Source: Candidatus Sulfotelmatobacter sp. (GTDB lineage Bacteria; Acidobacteriota; Terriglobia; Terriglobales; Acidobacteriaceae). Taken from it: DNA of 64,000 nt. The stretch spans positions 1 through 64,000 of the forward strand of contig JAOAPI010000015.1 in NCBI GenBank assembly GCA_025462865.1. The letters are read 5' to 3'. Both the position numbers and the translations under genes were made by a program. Within the stretch, counting starts at the first letter, position 1; each line of letters opens with the position of its first letter. Below, piece by piece: positions 1 through 10,216 of this stretch. The notes beneath the pieces were generated by a model that had not been told where the DNA came from, made no database searches, and saw only the letters and a program-made list of their open reading frames with translations.

Positions 1-234
1 AGATCTGTTTAGGAAAAATCGTGCGCGGGGAGAAGACGATTAAATGTGGTTGGTCGCGTTGGACGCGGGATTTGTGGTCAACGCGCTTGTGACAGACGAG
101 CGCCTGCTCGCCGTCGCGAGAGTTCGCTGTCAGGGGAAAAGGATGACAAAATCGCATCGCATACCGCTCCTGGAATGGGTTTTACGGTATGGACGACGGT
201 ATGGATGGCACTTAACTCATTGAAAACAAAGAAC

Positions 235-324
235 TGGCGGAGAGAGTGGGATTCGAACCCACGTTACCCTTTCGAGTAAACACGCTTTCCAAGCGTGCGC
301 CTTCAGCCACTCGGCCATCTCTCC
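235..324 (-). tRNA. tRNA-Ser (anticodon GGA)
   Basis: Read on the minus strand the sequence begins GGAGAGATGGCCGAG and ends CTCTCCGCCA, so the 7-bp acceptor stem, the discriminator G and an encoded CCA are all present. The anticodon arm has loop residues around GGA, decoding UCC/UCU. A long variable arm follows, as expected for a class II serine tRNA, and the T-arm contains GGTTCGAATCC. At 90 nt the length is normal for tRNA-Ser. The 234 bases to its right in the plus direction start (1-234) hold no gene I can support. Confidence 0.97.
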
Positions 325-524
325 GGCGAAACTTGAGGAAAGACGATAGCTTCCGGACTGGCTATCGCAAATGTGCCGAGCCGGATCATACCAACCATCC
401 GCCAAGCTTCCATCCATTCTATGGGCAGGATTCCAGCAGCGCAAATCGAGTGCGGCTTCGCAGAATCTCGAAACTGAGAAGCGGAGAGCGAGAAGCATCA
501 CGGATAAGGATTGATGAAGGAGTT

Positions 525-1397
525 TTAGGAAAGCTTTGGCGAGGGCGGCACAACTGGCGCGTCCGAATTAGAGGGTGCAGACACGCTCGAAGCGGCGGCG
601 GCGCTTGCGCCCGCTGTCGCTGCGGACGCATTGGTGGCATCGCTATTCGGAGGAACAATAGTAGCAGTAGGAATCGGCGGCGGCTTGACGCCATCCACTA
701 CGTGATGGCTCAGGCAATAGAGCGCGAGTTCCAGACGATCCGCAACGCCCAGTTTGTCGTAGACCTTACGGAGATAGTTTTTTACCACTTGTTCGGTCGT
801 GCCCACGCGAATCGCAATTTCTTTATTCTTCATGCCCTGAGTGACACAGGAAACAATCAGCGTTTCCTTAGGCGTGAGCTGCACCTTGGGCCGCGCTCCA
901 GAGGGACGCAGATTGTGGCCGCGATAGGCTTCCATCACCCAATGAATGGCCTGGTTCTCGAGCCAAGGTTCGCCACCCGCGACCTTGCGGAGACAATCGA
1001 CAAGCAGTTCGGGTTCGACTTCGCGCGATAGTATGCCGTGCGCACCACGACGGAAAAGATCGAGGGTGAGTTGCTCGTCCGATGCCGGAGTGACGACAAC
1101 GATTTTCAATTGCGGCGCCTGACGCAGTAACTCCGTTACTGCTTCGACCGGGTTGGGCGCCAGCGCGGACTCAAAAATCAGAACGTCGGCGGAAAACTTT
1201 GTTACAGCAGATTGTGTTTGAGGCAAAGTCTCAGCTTGACCCACGACGCGGATGTCATCTTCGAGAGCGAATATCTTGCGCAAGCCGGCGCGGAAAATAG
1301 CCTGGGTGTCGGCCAGGATCACGCGAATGAGCGGCCCCGTCCCGCTGTTCCCGTGAACGCCGTGATTCTCTCCTACACTGATCGAAGTGCCCGCCAT
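525..1397 (-). CDS. Atypical NarL/LuxR-type response regulator
   Basis: A 290-residue protein with a receiver-like domain (about residues 24-140) and a LuxR-type helix-turn-helix (about 172-232, with LTPKE and NKEIA typical of the family), so it should be a DNA-binding transcription regulator. Seen directly: the usual Asp-Asp pair is D30-T31, the phospho-acceptor Asp is E76 in the context LIFESAL, the conserved Thr is present (T103), and the switch Lys is R125. Known: Glu at the acceptor position often mimics phosphorylation, and such receivers often act without a kinase. The C-terminal 50 residues are Ala/Ser/Pro-rich low complexity. The gene lies 14 bp downstream of the PilZ gene on the same strand, so the two are probably co-transcribed. 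No histidine kinase is nearby. Regulated targets are unknown. Confidence 0.9.
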   Translation of the reverse strand: MAGTSISVGENHGVHGNSGTGPLIRVILADTQAIFRAGLRKIFALEDDIRVVGQAETLPQTQSAVTKFSADVLIFESALAPNPVEAVTELLRQAPQLKIVVVTPASDEQLTLDLFRRGAHGILSREVEPELLVDCLRKVAGGEPWLENQAIHWVMEAYRGHNLRPSGARPKVQLTPKETLIVSCVTQGMKNKEIAIRVGTTEQVVKNYLRKVYDKLGVADRLELALYCLSHHVVDGVKPPPIPTATIVPPNSDATNASAATAGASAAAASSVSAPSNSDAPVVPPSPKLS

Positions 1398-1411
1398 CAG
1401 TTTCTCTGCAC

Positions 1412-1771
1412 CTATGCCCGCTCGAAATGGTATTCGTCAATTACTACGCCAACGCCGCGCCGGCCCTGATCTTCAAAGCTGCGCACCACGCGGCCATGGC
1501 AGTCAATTTGCACGTCACGACGCGAACCTACAACTTCCCCCGGCAGCATGATGGTGAAATCCACCATCGAACCCACCGGGACGTCGCGATCCATCGCAAA
1601 AAGGACGCCGTTGGCAGAAATGTTTTGCGTTTCCGCAGCACAAGCTCCGCTCTGCGACGTCACTTCCACAGCCAGATGCAGAGGAAACCGCGGGGCACTT
1701 TGCATTGCGGCATAGTGCTTCGCTTCCGCCTGCTGTGGAATCGTGAGTTCCTTCCCTGCCTCGTCTGCCAC
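1412..1771 (-). CDS. PilZ domain protein
   Basis: A 119-residue, single-domain PilZ protein (domain about residues 26-115), a family that commonly binds cyclic di-GMP and passes the signal to motility, secretion or polysaccharide machinery. The second half of the ligand motif is recognisable as N50-I-S-A-N-G55. The RxxxR half is only R28-F-P-L-H32, so the second Arg is His and nucleotide binding may be weak or lost. The gene is followed after 14 bp by an atypical response regulator in the same direction, suggesting that the two work together. A GGDEF protein occurs in this window at 33-34 kb but is far away. Identification as PilZ is firm; c-di-GMP binding is uncertain. Confidence 0.85.
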   Translation of the reverse strand: MADEAGKELTIPQQAEAKHYAAMQSAPRFPLHLAVEVTSQSGACAAETQNISANGVLFAMDRDVPVGSMVDFTIMLPGEVVGSRRDVQIDCHGRVVRSFEDQGRRGVGVVIDEYHFERA

Positions 1772-1981
1772 GACGCGATGAACCTTTCTTGTGACTTTCA
1801 GCGACTCAAAAGGCAGCGTACACCCAGGAATCAGGTGTACAAAGTTACTGAAGTCATGGAACGGATGGTTGCTAACTGCTTGCAGAGGAGGGGATTAGAG
1901 GCGATTCATGCGCCGGACTCGGGGCCCGAGAAGTTGTTTTGCAAAGGCAGCAGGCTCGGAGGAATGCGAACTGCTACAGGC

Positions 1982-3370
1982 TTAGAACTTAGTCACTTCG
2001 GTGAAATTGAAATCGCGGATCTTCATGGCCGGTACCACCATATCAAACGACTCTTCTCCCGAAGAACGCTGAGGCACACTCATAGCTTCCACGTTCGAAA
2101 GCATGTGGATTAAACTCTCGTTAAAGCGGAAATTCCTGACACCTTCTTTTATTCGTCCGTTTTCCACCAGGAAGGTCCCGTCGCGAGTCATTCCGGTGAC
2201 AATCTTTTCGTAAGGGTCCACTTCGCGGATATACCACAACCGAGTAACCAGCACACCGCGCTCGGTGGAGGCGATCATTTCCGCAAGATTTTGCGGACTT
2301 TGGGGCGCGGCAAAAACGAGGTTGAGCGGCATCTCGCCCATTTCGTTGGGTAAGGGAAATCCGTGGCCGGTGGGTTCGATCGGGCCGGCTTTATCTTTAT
2401 ACTCAGATCGCTTCATTCGCTCGGCCGTAGCTCGCGCGTAAACCACGCGTTTTACAACCCCGTTTTCAACCAGCGGAAGGCGCAGGCGTCTCATACCTTC
2501 ACCGTCAAAAGGAGTTCCGTTTTGCAGGGGATGCCCAACGTCATCCCAAATCGTGATGTTCTCGCCAAAGAGTTTGCTGCCGATGCGGCCAGTGAGAAAC
2601 GAGCGCTGATCCAAGATCGCCATTCCCGAATAATCCCAGAACATGAAGCCGACGATATCTAGCGCAGCGGAGGGCTCGAGGATTACCGTGTACTTCCCTG
2701 CCGGAATTTCGGCGGCATGCGCGGAGTCGATCGCCTTTTTTGCGGCAACTTCGGCCATGTGAGGTGGATCGAGGTTCGTGACATCGGGCGAGTTAGCTTT
2801 CTGCCAGCCGGAAGAGTCCGCGCCCAGCATCGTGATGGAGACTTCCGCCAAAGTCTGAGCATGCCATTGGCTGAGACCGCGAGAATTGAAAATGCCGTCG
2901 ACGGATTCGGAGCTGGAAAAGATGCCAGCAGTCACGAGCTGGTGATTTCTTGCCACTTCGACAATTTTCTTTACGCTTTCCGCACGAAGCTGGGGCGTGA
3001 TGGCCGCGGTCTGTTCGAAGTGCCGTGTGGGGATGGGCAGCTCGCCCGTCTTGGCGGCTTCCCGCGAATCGGGCATGGGCAAGAGATCCGGATCAGGATG
3101 CTGCACTTTAGCTAATGCTTCCGAAGATTCGACTACCCGCCGCAAACTATCATCGTCGAACTTGTTGGTTGTAGCGCGGGCCGTGCGTTTGTCAAAAGTC
3201 GTGCGCACCGAGACAACATGGTTTTCGTCTTCTACATTCTGATGGATGATGTTGTTGGCAAAACGCGTAAGCGCAAAGCGGCCGCCGGAAAACAGAACCT
3301 CGACTTCGTCAGCCGAAGAAAATCCCTTGATGCGATCGAAAATGTCGCCCGCACGGTCCCTGGTTAGCAT
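1982..3370 (-). CDS. tldE: TldE/PmbA-family metalloprotease subunit
   Basis: A 462-residue member of the PmbA/TldE (U62) family. With TldD it forms a heteromeric protease that degrades unfolded peptides and, in several bacteria, matures or removes leaders of ribosomal peptides such as microcin B17. This partner lacks the HExxxH zinc motif found in the upstream gene, as expected for TldE, which shapes the chamber rather than carrying the active site. N-terminal residues match the usual start (AGDIFDRIKG and the VLFSGG strand), and the ATG at 3368-3370 is used. It lies 36 bp downstream of tldD, so the two form an operon. No peptide precursor gene is recognisable nearby, which favours a housekeeping protein-quality role. 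Confidence 0.93.
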   Translation of the reverse strand: MLTRDRAGDIFDRIKGFSSADEVEVLFSGGRFALTRFANNIIHQNVEDENHVVSVRTTFDKRTARATTNKFDDDSLRRVVESSEALAKVQHPDPDLLPMPDSREAAKTGELPIPTRHFEQTAAITPQLRAESVKKIVEVARNHQLVTAGIFSSSESVDGIFNSRGLSQWHAQTLAEVSITMLGADSSGWQKANSPDVTNLDPPHMAEVAAKKAIDSAHAAEIPAGKYTVILEPSAALDIVGFMFWDYSGMAILDQRSFLTGRIGSKLFGENITIWDDVGHPLQNGTPFDGEGMRRLRLPLVENGVVKRVVYARATAERMKRSEYKDKAGPIEPTGHGFPLPNEMGEMPLNLVFAAPQSPQNLAEMIASTERGVLVTRLWYIREVDPYEKIVTGMTRDGTFLVENGRIKEGVRNFRFNESLIHMLSNVEAMSVPQRSSGEESFDMVVPAMKIRDFNFTEVTKF

Positions 3371-3406
3371 CTGTTCGTTCTTGCCACTCTCTGTCTCTGT
3401 GGTGAA

Positions 3407-4873
3407 TCAGCTTCCTTTATAAGCGCTTCCCACTTTGATCTGCCGAAAGCGCGATGGTGCTGCACCGTGTCCCGTGCCCATCACCTGTTGTGGCTGGCCT
3501 TTGCCGCAATTTGGTGTGCCCCAAAGCGTCCATTCATCGCGGGAGCAAATTGCGTCCAGCGAATTCCAGAATTCAGTCGTGATTCCGGAATACGACGGGT
3601 TTTTCACCATGCGGACGCGCTTTCCATGCTTGATCTCCCATCCGATCTCGCAGCCGAATTGGAAATTGTAACGCCGGTCATCGATTGACCATGAGCGATT
3701 GGTCTGCATGAGAATGCCGTGATCGGTAGAAGCGATCAGTTGCTCAAGCGTCAGTGGCTTCTCGCCAGGCAGCAAGCTGATGTTAGTCATGCGAATCATG
3801 GGCAGCCGATTCCAACTTTCAGCGCGCAACGTTCCGCCGGAACGATTCTCGCCGATCGTATGTGCGGTCTCGCGCGAGCTGAGGTACCCGGTGAATAATC
3901 CATTGGTGATGATGGGCGTACATTGCGCCGGCACACCTTCATCGTCATACGCAAAAGTTCCGAGTCCGGGACCGTGCTCCTGGCGCGCGTCTGCGACCAC
4001 ATTAACTATTTCACTGCCGTAGCGCAGCGAGCGCAGTTTGTCGAGTGTGAGAAACGACGTGCCTGCAAAATTCGCTTCCATCCCTAGAACACGATCGAGT
4101 TCGATGGGATGGCCGATGGACTCGTGGATCTGCAATCCAAGTTGAGAACTATCGAGGATGATGTCGAACGTGCCTTCAGGACATTGCTCCGCATGATGTA
4201 AAGCAACCGCTTCTTCCGCGATCCGGCGAGCATTTTCAATAAGTTTCAGCTCGTCAATCAGCTCGTAGCCCTTGTTCTGCCATTGCCCGCCAAAGGAATT
4301 AGGATAAGAGCGTTTCTGGATTTCATTTCCCGCGAACGCATGCGCGGTATAGCCTGCGCCCGCGGAATATTTCGTCTGATGGATGTCACTTCCCTCGGAT
4401 GACAAAAACCATTGCTCGTCGCGATTGAAATTGAGATTGCTTTCGGCCAAAGTAACTCCGGCGACGGCGCACAGTTCAGAATCGATCTGCAGCAGTAGAG
4501 CAATGTTTTGTTCGACCGAGATCGCGAAGGGGTCGATGGCATAGGGGGTGGCCCATTCGGCGGTCACGGGTTTTTCTGGAGCAAGGCGTACGTCCTGCTG
4601 CTTCACCTGCGACGATGCGCGAGCGATTTCCACTGCGCGCGCAGCAGTCGCTTCAACTCCGGACCGCGAGAGATCTTCGGACGCTGCAAATCCCCATGCA
4701 CCATCGGCAATCACGCGCACGTTCATTCCTACAGATTCGGAATCAGAGGCGCTGCCGACCTTGCCGTTCTTCGTAGTGAGGGCGCGGCTTTTTTGGCTGA
4801 CAATTCGCGCATCAGAATAGCTCGCGCCGCGCATCGTGGCGACGTTCAAAGCCCAGTTAGCAATTTGCTTCAT
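3407..4873 (-). CDS. tldD: TldD-family metalloprotease
   Basis: The catalytic partner of TldE, a cytoplasmic zinc protease of family U62. The HExxxH motif is visible as HESIGH at residues 250-255 with the chosen start, followed by the conserved PIELDR segment. I chose the ATG at 4871-4873, giving 488 residues that begin MKQIANWALNVAT, which matches the usual TldD N-terminus. The frame remains open upstream to a GTG at 4924, but those 17 codons run into a dispersed repeat (4908-4939) and look non-coding. It is followed after about 36 bp by tldE. Length and motif are normal for the family. Confidence 0.93.
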   Translation of the reverse strand: MKQIANWALNVATMRGASYSDARIVSQKSRALTTKNGKVGSASDSESVGMNVRVIADGAWGFAASEDLSRSGVEATAARAVEIARASSQVKQQDVRLAPEKPVTAEWATPYAIDPFAISVEQNIALLLQIDSELCAVAGVTLAESNLNFNRDEQWFLSSEGSDIHQTKYSAGAGYTAHAFAGNEIQKRSYPNSFGGQWQNKGYELIDELKLIENARRIAEEAVALHHAEQCPEGTFDIILDSSQLGLQIHESIGHPIELDRVLGMEANFAGTSFLTLDKLRSLRYGSEIVNVVADARQEHGPGLGTFAYDDEGVPAQCTPIITNGLFTGYLSSRETAHTIGENRSGGTLRAESWNRLPMIRMTNISLLPGEKPLTLEQLIASTDHGILMQTNRSWSIDDRRYNFQFGCEIGWEIKHGKRVRMVKNPSYSGITTEFWNSLDAICSRDEWTLWGTPNCGKGQPQQVMGTGHGAAPSRFRQIKVGSAYKGS

Positions 4874-4907
4874 GCGGAGATTCAAATTTACCACGGAGGA
4901 ACGACGA

Positions 4908-4939
4908 TCAACCACAGCGAACACGATGGTTCACGAAGG
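4908..4939 (+). repeat. Dispersed intergenic repeat, copy A
   Basis: A 32-base unit starting TCAACCAC and ending CACGAAGG. It aligns without gaps to the left arm of the palindrome at 7684-7715, sharing the outer octamers and the internal ACACGA. It lies in the short gap between tldD and kdsA. Function is unknown; see the finding on this repeat family. Confidence 0.6.
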
Positions 4940-4948
4940 TTTAGTTGT

Positions 4949-5800
4949 TTAGGGCGTGGCGCGCGCGACTTCTAACACTTTGCTGACTGCCAGCAGTTCT
5001 TTTAAGACTTCGCGCAGCTTGGTTGACTCCAGCGCATTGGCGCCATCCGATTTCGCTACTTTGGGATTGTCGTGAACTTCGAGGAAGACGCCATCTACAC
5101 CGGCAGCCACAGCTGAGCGCGCCAGCACTGGGATGAACTCGGGTTGCCCTCCGCTGACCGCCGGAGTTCCGTCCTCAGCCTGCGCCGAGGGGAGCTGCAC
5201 GGAATGTGTCGCGTCGAAGACCACTGGCGCAAACTTACGCATGATGGCAAGCGAGCGCATGTCCACGACAAGGTTGTTGTAGCCGAAACTTGTGCCGCGC
5301 TCAGTGAGGAAGACTTTCGAATTTCCTGCCTCGCGGCATTTCTCAATGACATGGCGCATATCCCACGGAGAAACGAATTGTCCTTTCTTAATGTTGACAG
5401 AACGGCCGCTTAGCGCCGCTGCCACTACGAGGTCGGTCTGGCGGCAAAGAAATGCCGGGATCTGCAGGACGTCAACCACTTCCGCGACCTTGGCGACATC
5501 TCCAACTTCGTGCACATCGGTGAGTATCGGCAACTGCAGTTCATCTTTGATTTTCTTTAAAATCCGGAGACCATCTTTTAGTCCAGGTCCTCGAAAGCTG
5601 CGAATCGAAGTGCGGTTGGCCTTGTCATAGCTGGCTTTAAAAATAAAAGGCAAACTCAGAGCTTTGGTTACGCCCTTGATAATCTCGGCCATGCGAATGG
5701 CGTGTTCCTCACTCTCGATCACGCACGGCCCGGCGATCAGGAAGAGTTCACCAGATCCGATACGCACGTCGCCGATTTGGAACGAGGAAGCCAAAGGCAA
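4949..5800 (-). CDS. kdsA: 3-deoxy-8-phosphooctulonate synthase (Kdo-8-P synthase)
   Basis: A 283-residue cytoplasmic aldolase that condenses phosphoenolpyruvate with arabinose 5-phosphate to give Kdo 8-phosphate, the second step of Kdo synthesis for lipopolysaccharide. Hallmarks are the N-terminal [10 protein letters not shown], the [12 protein letters not shown] segment, RGPGL, and TDVHEVGD. The Cys of GPCVIES is shared by all KdsA. Whether it is the metal-dependent type cannot be settled by eye. No ATG suits the start: the frame opens with TTG at 5800, and a second TTG at 5794 has AAAGG at better spacing, so a TTG start is likely. The partner genes kdsC and kdsD are elsewhere in this window; kdsB is not seen. 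Confidence 0.95.
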   Translation of the reverse strand: MPLASSFQIGDVRIGSGELFLIAGPCVIESEEHAIRMAEIIKGVTKALSLPFIFKASYDKANRTSIRSFRGPGLKDGLRILKKIKDELQLPILTDVHEVGDVAKVAEVVDVLQIPAFLCRQTDLVVAAALSGRSVNIKKGQFVSPWDMRHVIEKCREAGNSKVFLTERGTSFGYNNLVVDMRSLAIMRKFAPVVFDATHSVQLPSAQAEDGTPAVSGGQPEFIPVLARSAVAAGVDGVFLEVHDNPKVAKSDGANALESTKLREVLKELLAVSKVLEVARATP

Positions 5801-5807
5801 AACCTTT

Positions 5808-5873
5808 CATCGCAAAGAACGCAGAGAAGAAATCCGAGTCTCTCTTTTCTCGGCGTATTCAGCGATCTCAGGA
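5808..5873. repeat. Imperfect intergenic hairpin between kdsA and pyrG
   Basis: The left part ATCGCAAAGAACGCAGAGAA and the right part (about 5850-5873, ending AGCGAT) are roughly inverse complements, giving a long imperfect stem with a loop of about 20 nt. The sequence style (AACGCAGAGAAG) resembles the dispersed repeats at 4908 and 7684. It could act as a transcript end or be a degenerate mobile palindrome. Confidence 0.4.
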
Positions 5874-5888
5874 GAAAAACTCTTTATT

Positions 5889-7583
<1,695 letters not shown>

Positions 7584-7683
7584 CTAAATTGTGTTTGAAA
7601 AATGGTGCAGGTGGGGTGCACGATCAATTATGGCAGAAGAGGCCTGTGGAAACAAACAGAAGAATTCAGGAAAATCCAAACCA

Positions 7684-7764
7684 TCAACCACGAAGGACAC
7701 GAAGTTACACGAAGGCAATGTTGAAGCGCTTTCCTTCGTGATGCTTCCTGTCCTCAGTGGTTGA
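7684..7764. repeat. Palindromic intergenic element
   Basis: Left arm 7684-7715 and right arm 7733-7764 are each 32 bases. Both read TCAACCAC...GGACA...GAAG...CACGAAGG when the right arm is reverse-complemented, with only a few mismatches. The 17-base centre would be the loop. The element sits between the start of pyrG and tRNA-Ala. It could fold as RNA, but there is no T-run on either side, so it is not a simple terminator. Confidence 0.65.
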
Positions 7765-7854
7765 TCGGTCCTCGCGTTGACTATCCCAAGGATGTGGGCG
7801 AAAATGAACGTGGTACTTCCCTCGATCCCGATTTCTCGGGTGGTTTCCAATCGT

Positions 7855-7930
7855 GGGCCTGTGGCGCAGCTGGGAGCGCGCTTCCATGGCATGGAAGAGG
7901 TCGTCGGTTCGATCCCGACCAGGTCCACCA
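7855..7930 (+). tRNA. tRNA-Ala (anticodon GGC)
   Basis: A 76-nt tRNA with acceptor stem GGGCCTG/CAGGTCC that carries the G3-U70 pair diagnostic of alanine. The D-arm, the anticodon stem CTTCC/GGAAG with loop ATGGCAT (anticodon GGC), a TTCGATC T-loop and an encoded CCA are all present. It is transcribed on the plus strand, opposite its neighbours. Confidence 0.97.
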
Positions 7931-7965
7931 ATTATCCTCAACGAAGGCTCGGATTTTTCGTAGGC

Positions 7966-8988
7966 TCAAGAGAGAGGCTTGCGGCAAATCACCAGCATGG
8001 CTGATGTATGCGCGCCTAGAGCGCCGCGGACCAGGTCGAATGCCGTAAACCCCGCAATTCCGCATAAGCTCTTCATCGGATCGAACCAAGCACCTGCACG
8101 CGGCCTTGAGGCTCCTTCAAATCTTACCCAATGGTGGAGAGAATACATCCAGAAGGAGTGACCTGTCTGGAAGATGGTCATAATGACCTCCAAGCCATTT
8201 TCCGTGAGAAGGCGTGAAATTGTGGACGGCGTAAACAGGTTCCAGTGACGCGGTATGTGGTAGCCGCCCCAGTGGGTACGCCGGAATATGCGCGAATCCA
8301 AGCTGTCAATATTAGGTGTTTCCAACGCGAACACTCCTCCCGGAGGAAGCCAGCCCACAACTTGTCCTATAACGGCTGCGGGATCGCTTACGTGCTCGAT
8401 GACATGAAACATTGTAATCAGGTCGATGGCGCTTTCCGGAAGGCTGGAGCTGTCCTCAACGCGCTCGCAGAATACCCCTGTGTAGCCTTCGCCGCGCAAG
8501 CGATTCACAACTTGCTCATCCAACTCGAGGCCATAGAGTCCGGATCGCGGAACTCCAAACCCTTCTGAGGTGCGAAGGAATCGTCCGTCTCCACACCCTA
8601 TGTCAGCATAGGTGCGAGGCCGGGTCGCGCATTGGGCCATGATCTTAGCCATTTTGCGGCGGTCCAGCCACTCCTTCGCCTTGCGAGCCAGCGGGTTAAT
8701 CTTGGCGTAGTTGTAAGCGTAGTAGCTGGAGGGATAGATGATGCCAAGTTCGGCGACTCCGGGCCGGGGATTCAGCCATACGTGGCCACATGCCGAGCAT
8801 TGCACGAACCGCCATGGGTTGCTGCAGGTCATCAGCTCGTAATCGAAACCAACAGCGAATTCAGATTGGGCCGAAGCGGCGCAGACCGGGCAGAGGGGAA
8901 CACGCTCTACGCCGATCAACGGAGATCGCAGCCGGGAAAACTCCTCAGGAGCCGGCGTCAGACGCCAGGCCTCGGGGTCTTCGCTCAA
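7966..8988 (-). CDS. SAM-dependent methyltransferase with N-terminal Cys cluster
   Basis: A class I methyltransferase of about 340 residues. An N-terminal CPVC...CSACG pair looks like a small zinc ribbon. The Rossmann domain has motif I as ADIGCGDGRFL and the post-motif region MFHVIEHVSDP, as in the Methyltransf_23 group acting on quinones, lipids or sugars. I chose the TTG at 8986-8988: it overlaps the TGA of the upstream desaturase gene as TTGA and is preceded at 4-5 nt by GGAGGA, an excellent ribosome binding site. The longer reading from 9066 overlaps the neighbour by 82 bp and is unlikely. Tight coupling with the desaturase suggests a lipid or glycan substrate; the actual substrate is unknown. 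Confidence 0.87.
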   Translation of the reverse strand: MSEDPEAWRLTPAPEEFSRLRSPLIGVERVPLCPVCAASAQSEFAVGFDYELMTCSNPWRFVQCSACGHVWLNPRPGVAELGIIYPSSYYAYNYAKINPLARKAKEWLDRRKMAKIMAQCATRPRTYADIGCGDGRFLRTSEGFGVPRSGLYGLELDEQVVNRLRGEGYTGVFCERVEDSSSLPESAIDLITMFHVIEHVSDPAAVIGQVVGWLPPGGVFALETPNIDSLDSRIFRRTHWGGYHIPRHWNLFTPSTISRLLTENGLEVIMTIFQTGHSFWMYSLHHWVRFEGASRPRAGAWFDPMKSLCGIAGFTAFDLVRGALGAHTSAMLVICRKPLS

Positions 8989-10052
8989 ACAGTCCTCCGG
9001 GCACACTCGGAGATGGGTAGCGCGGACCAATAACGAAAAAGATAAGCAAAATACGAACCGCGCCACTCGATCCCAGCCGCTTCAGCGCCTTGACGAATCT
9101 CCTGATCGGCCTCCGGCAGGTTGTAGTAAGGAATCGATGGCCAAAGGTGGTGGACGGTGTAGTAATTCATATTCATGGGCGCTACCAGCATTCGCTCCAG
9201 AGGATTGCTGATGTAGGTAATCAGCCGATGACGATCTGCTGCTTGATCACCTTCCGGGTGCGAGTGCTCGGAAAAAGACCGGAAGTTATCCGCCAGATAC
9301 ATGAAGGTGTACACCGGAAACAACCAGAGCACTGGATAAGCCCACCATCCCACCAGCCAGGTGAGACCTCCAGCGAGAAACACTAACCAACCAAACAGCA
9401 GTATGAAATCCCGAAGCCTATAGCCGTCGGCCTCCGAAGATAGTGGGCTGCGGTTTTCTGAAGTCGCTCGGCCACGCGTGACAAACACCGCTTTTGCCGC
9501 GTATCCAACGCTGGCCAGCCCTGACAAGAACGCCGCCAGTTCAATACGATCAGCCTTGTTAAAGCAGGCATGTTTATGGCGATCGGGATCTCGCGGTGTC
9601 GCAAGGTGAAGGTGATGCGCAAGATGGTTTCGATTATTGAGCCGGGTAATCGCGCCAATGGAAGCGAAGACGAGAAGGTCTGCCCAAAAGTCGTTACGTT
9701 TGATGTTGGGGAAAAGGCGGCGATGCATGGCATCATGCCCAATTATGAAAAGCCCATAGTAACGATTGCCGATCACTGGAATAGCGATCAACACCGTCCA
9801 CCAAGTCGGATGAATAGCCACCAAAGCGGCTGCGGCCAAAATCCATGCCCAGCACACGATTATGTCAGCGATGGCACGCCAAGGTTTAAGAGTGCTTAAG
9901 TCCTTAATTCGGGCCGGTGACAGCAAAGTGCGCCGGTACGGAAGGTAGGGGCTTTCAACCACGACGGGTTGCATGCCTTCCGCCAATTGATGCTCCAATT
10001 TCAATGGGTCCTGCCTAGAAGTATTTCTCGATGGATTTACAGTACCAAACAA
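8985..10052 (-). CDS. Membrane fatty acid desaturase family protein
   Basis: An integral membrane di-iron oxygenase-type desaturase or hydroxylase of about 355 residues. The three histidine boxes are visible: HDAMH (about 106-110), HLAHH (about 143-147) and TVHHLWP near residue 295, together with hydrophobic segments around 62-100 and 210-250. Such enzymes introduce double bonds or hydroxyls into acyl chains or carotenoids using O2 and electrons from ferredoxin or cytochrome. The frame opens with TTG at 10052. Other TTG codons at 10004 and an ATG at 9974 are possible starts, and none has a decisive ribosome binding site. It is translationally coupled to the downstream methyltransferase through a TTGA overlap. 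Substrate cannot be deduced. Confidence 0.88.
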   Translation of the reverse strand: MFGTVNPSRNTSRQDPLKLEHQLAEGMQPVVVESPYLPYRRTLLSPARIKDLSTLKPWRAIADIIVCWAWILAAAALVAIHPTWWTVLIAIPVIGNRYYGLFIIGHDAMHRRLFPNIKRNDFWADLLVFASIGAITRLNNRNHLAHHLHLATPRDPDRHKHACFNKADRIELAAFLSGLASVGYAAKAVFVTRGRATSENRSPLSSEADGYRLRDFILLFGWLVFLAGGLTWLVGWWAYPVLWLFPVYTFMYLADNFRSFSEHSHPEGDQAADRHRLITYISNPLERMLVAPMNMNYYTVHHLWPSIPYYNLPEADQEIRQGAEAAGIEWRGSYFAYLFRYWSALPISECARRTV

Positions 10053-10216
10053 CCAGTGGCTAGGGGTAGTAGACGGTTCACGTCGCGCTCAAAGCCCGGG
10101 TTTTGTTCGGCTTTTAGTTCTTTTGAAATTGGACAGCAAATTCTATCAACGCAATTAAGAGCTGAAAAAAAGATGCGCCCCGCGCCGCCGTTGCACACGG
10201 ATGCTAGGCTTATAGA

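Noticed and set aside
46-279. Plus-strand frame at the left edge
   Set aside because: It runs into the tRNA-Ser gene and has a non-coding composition.
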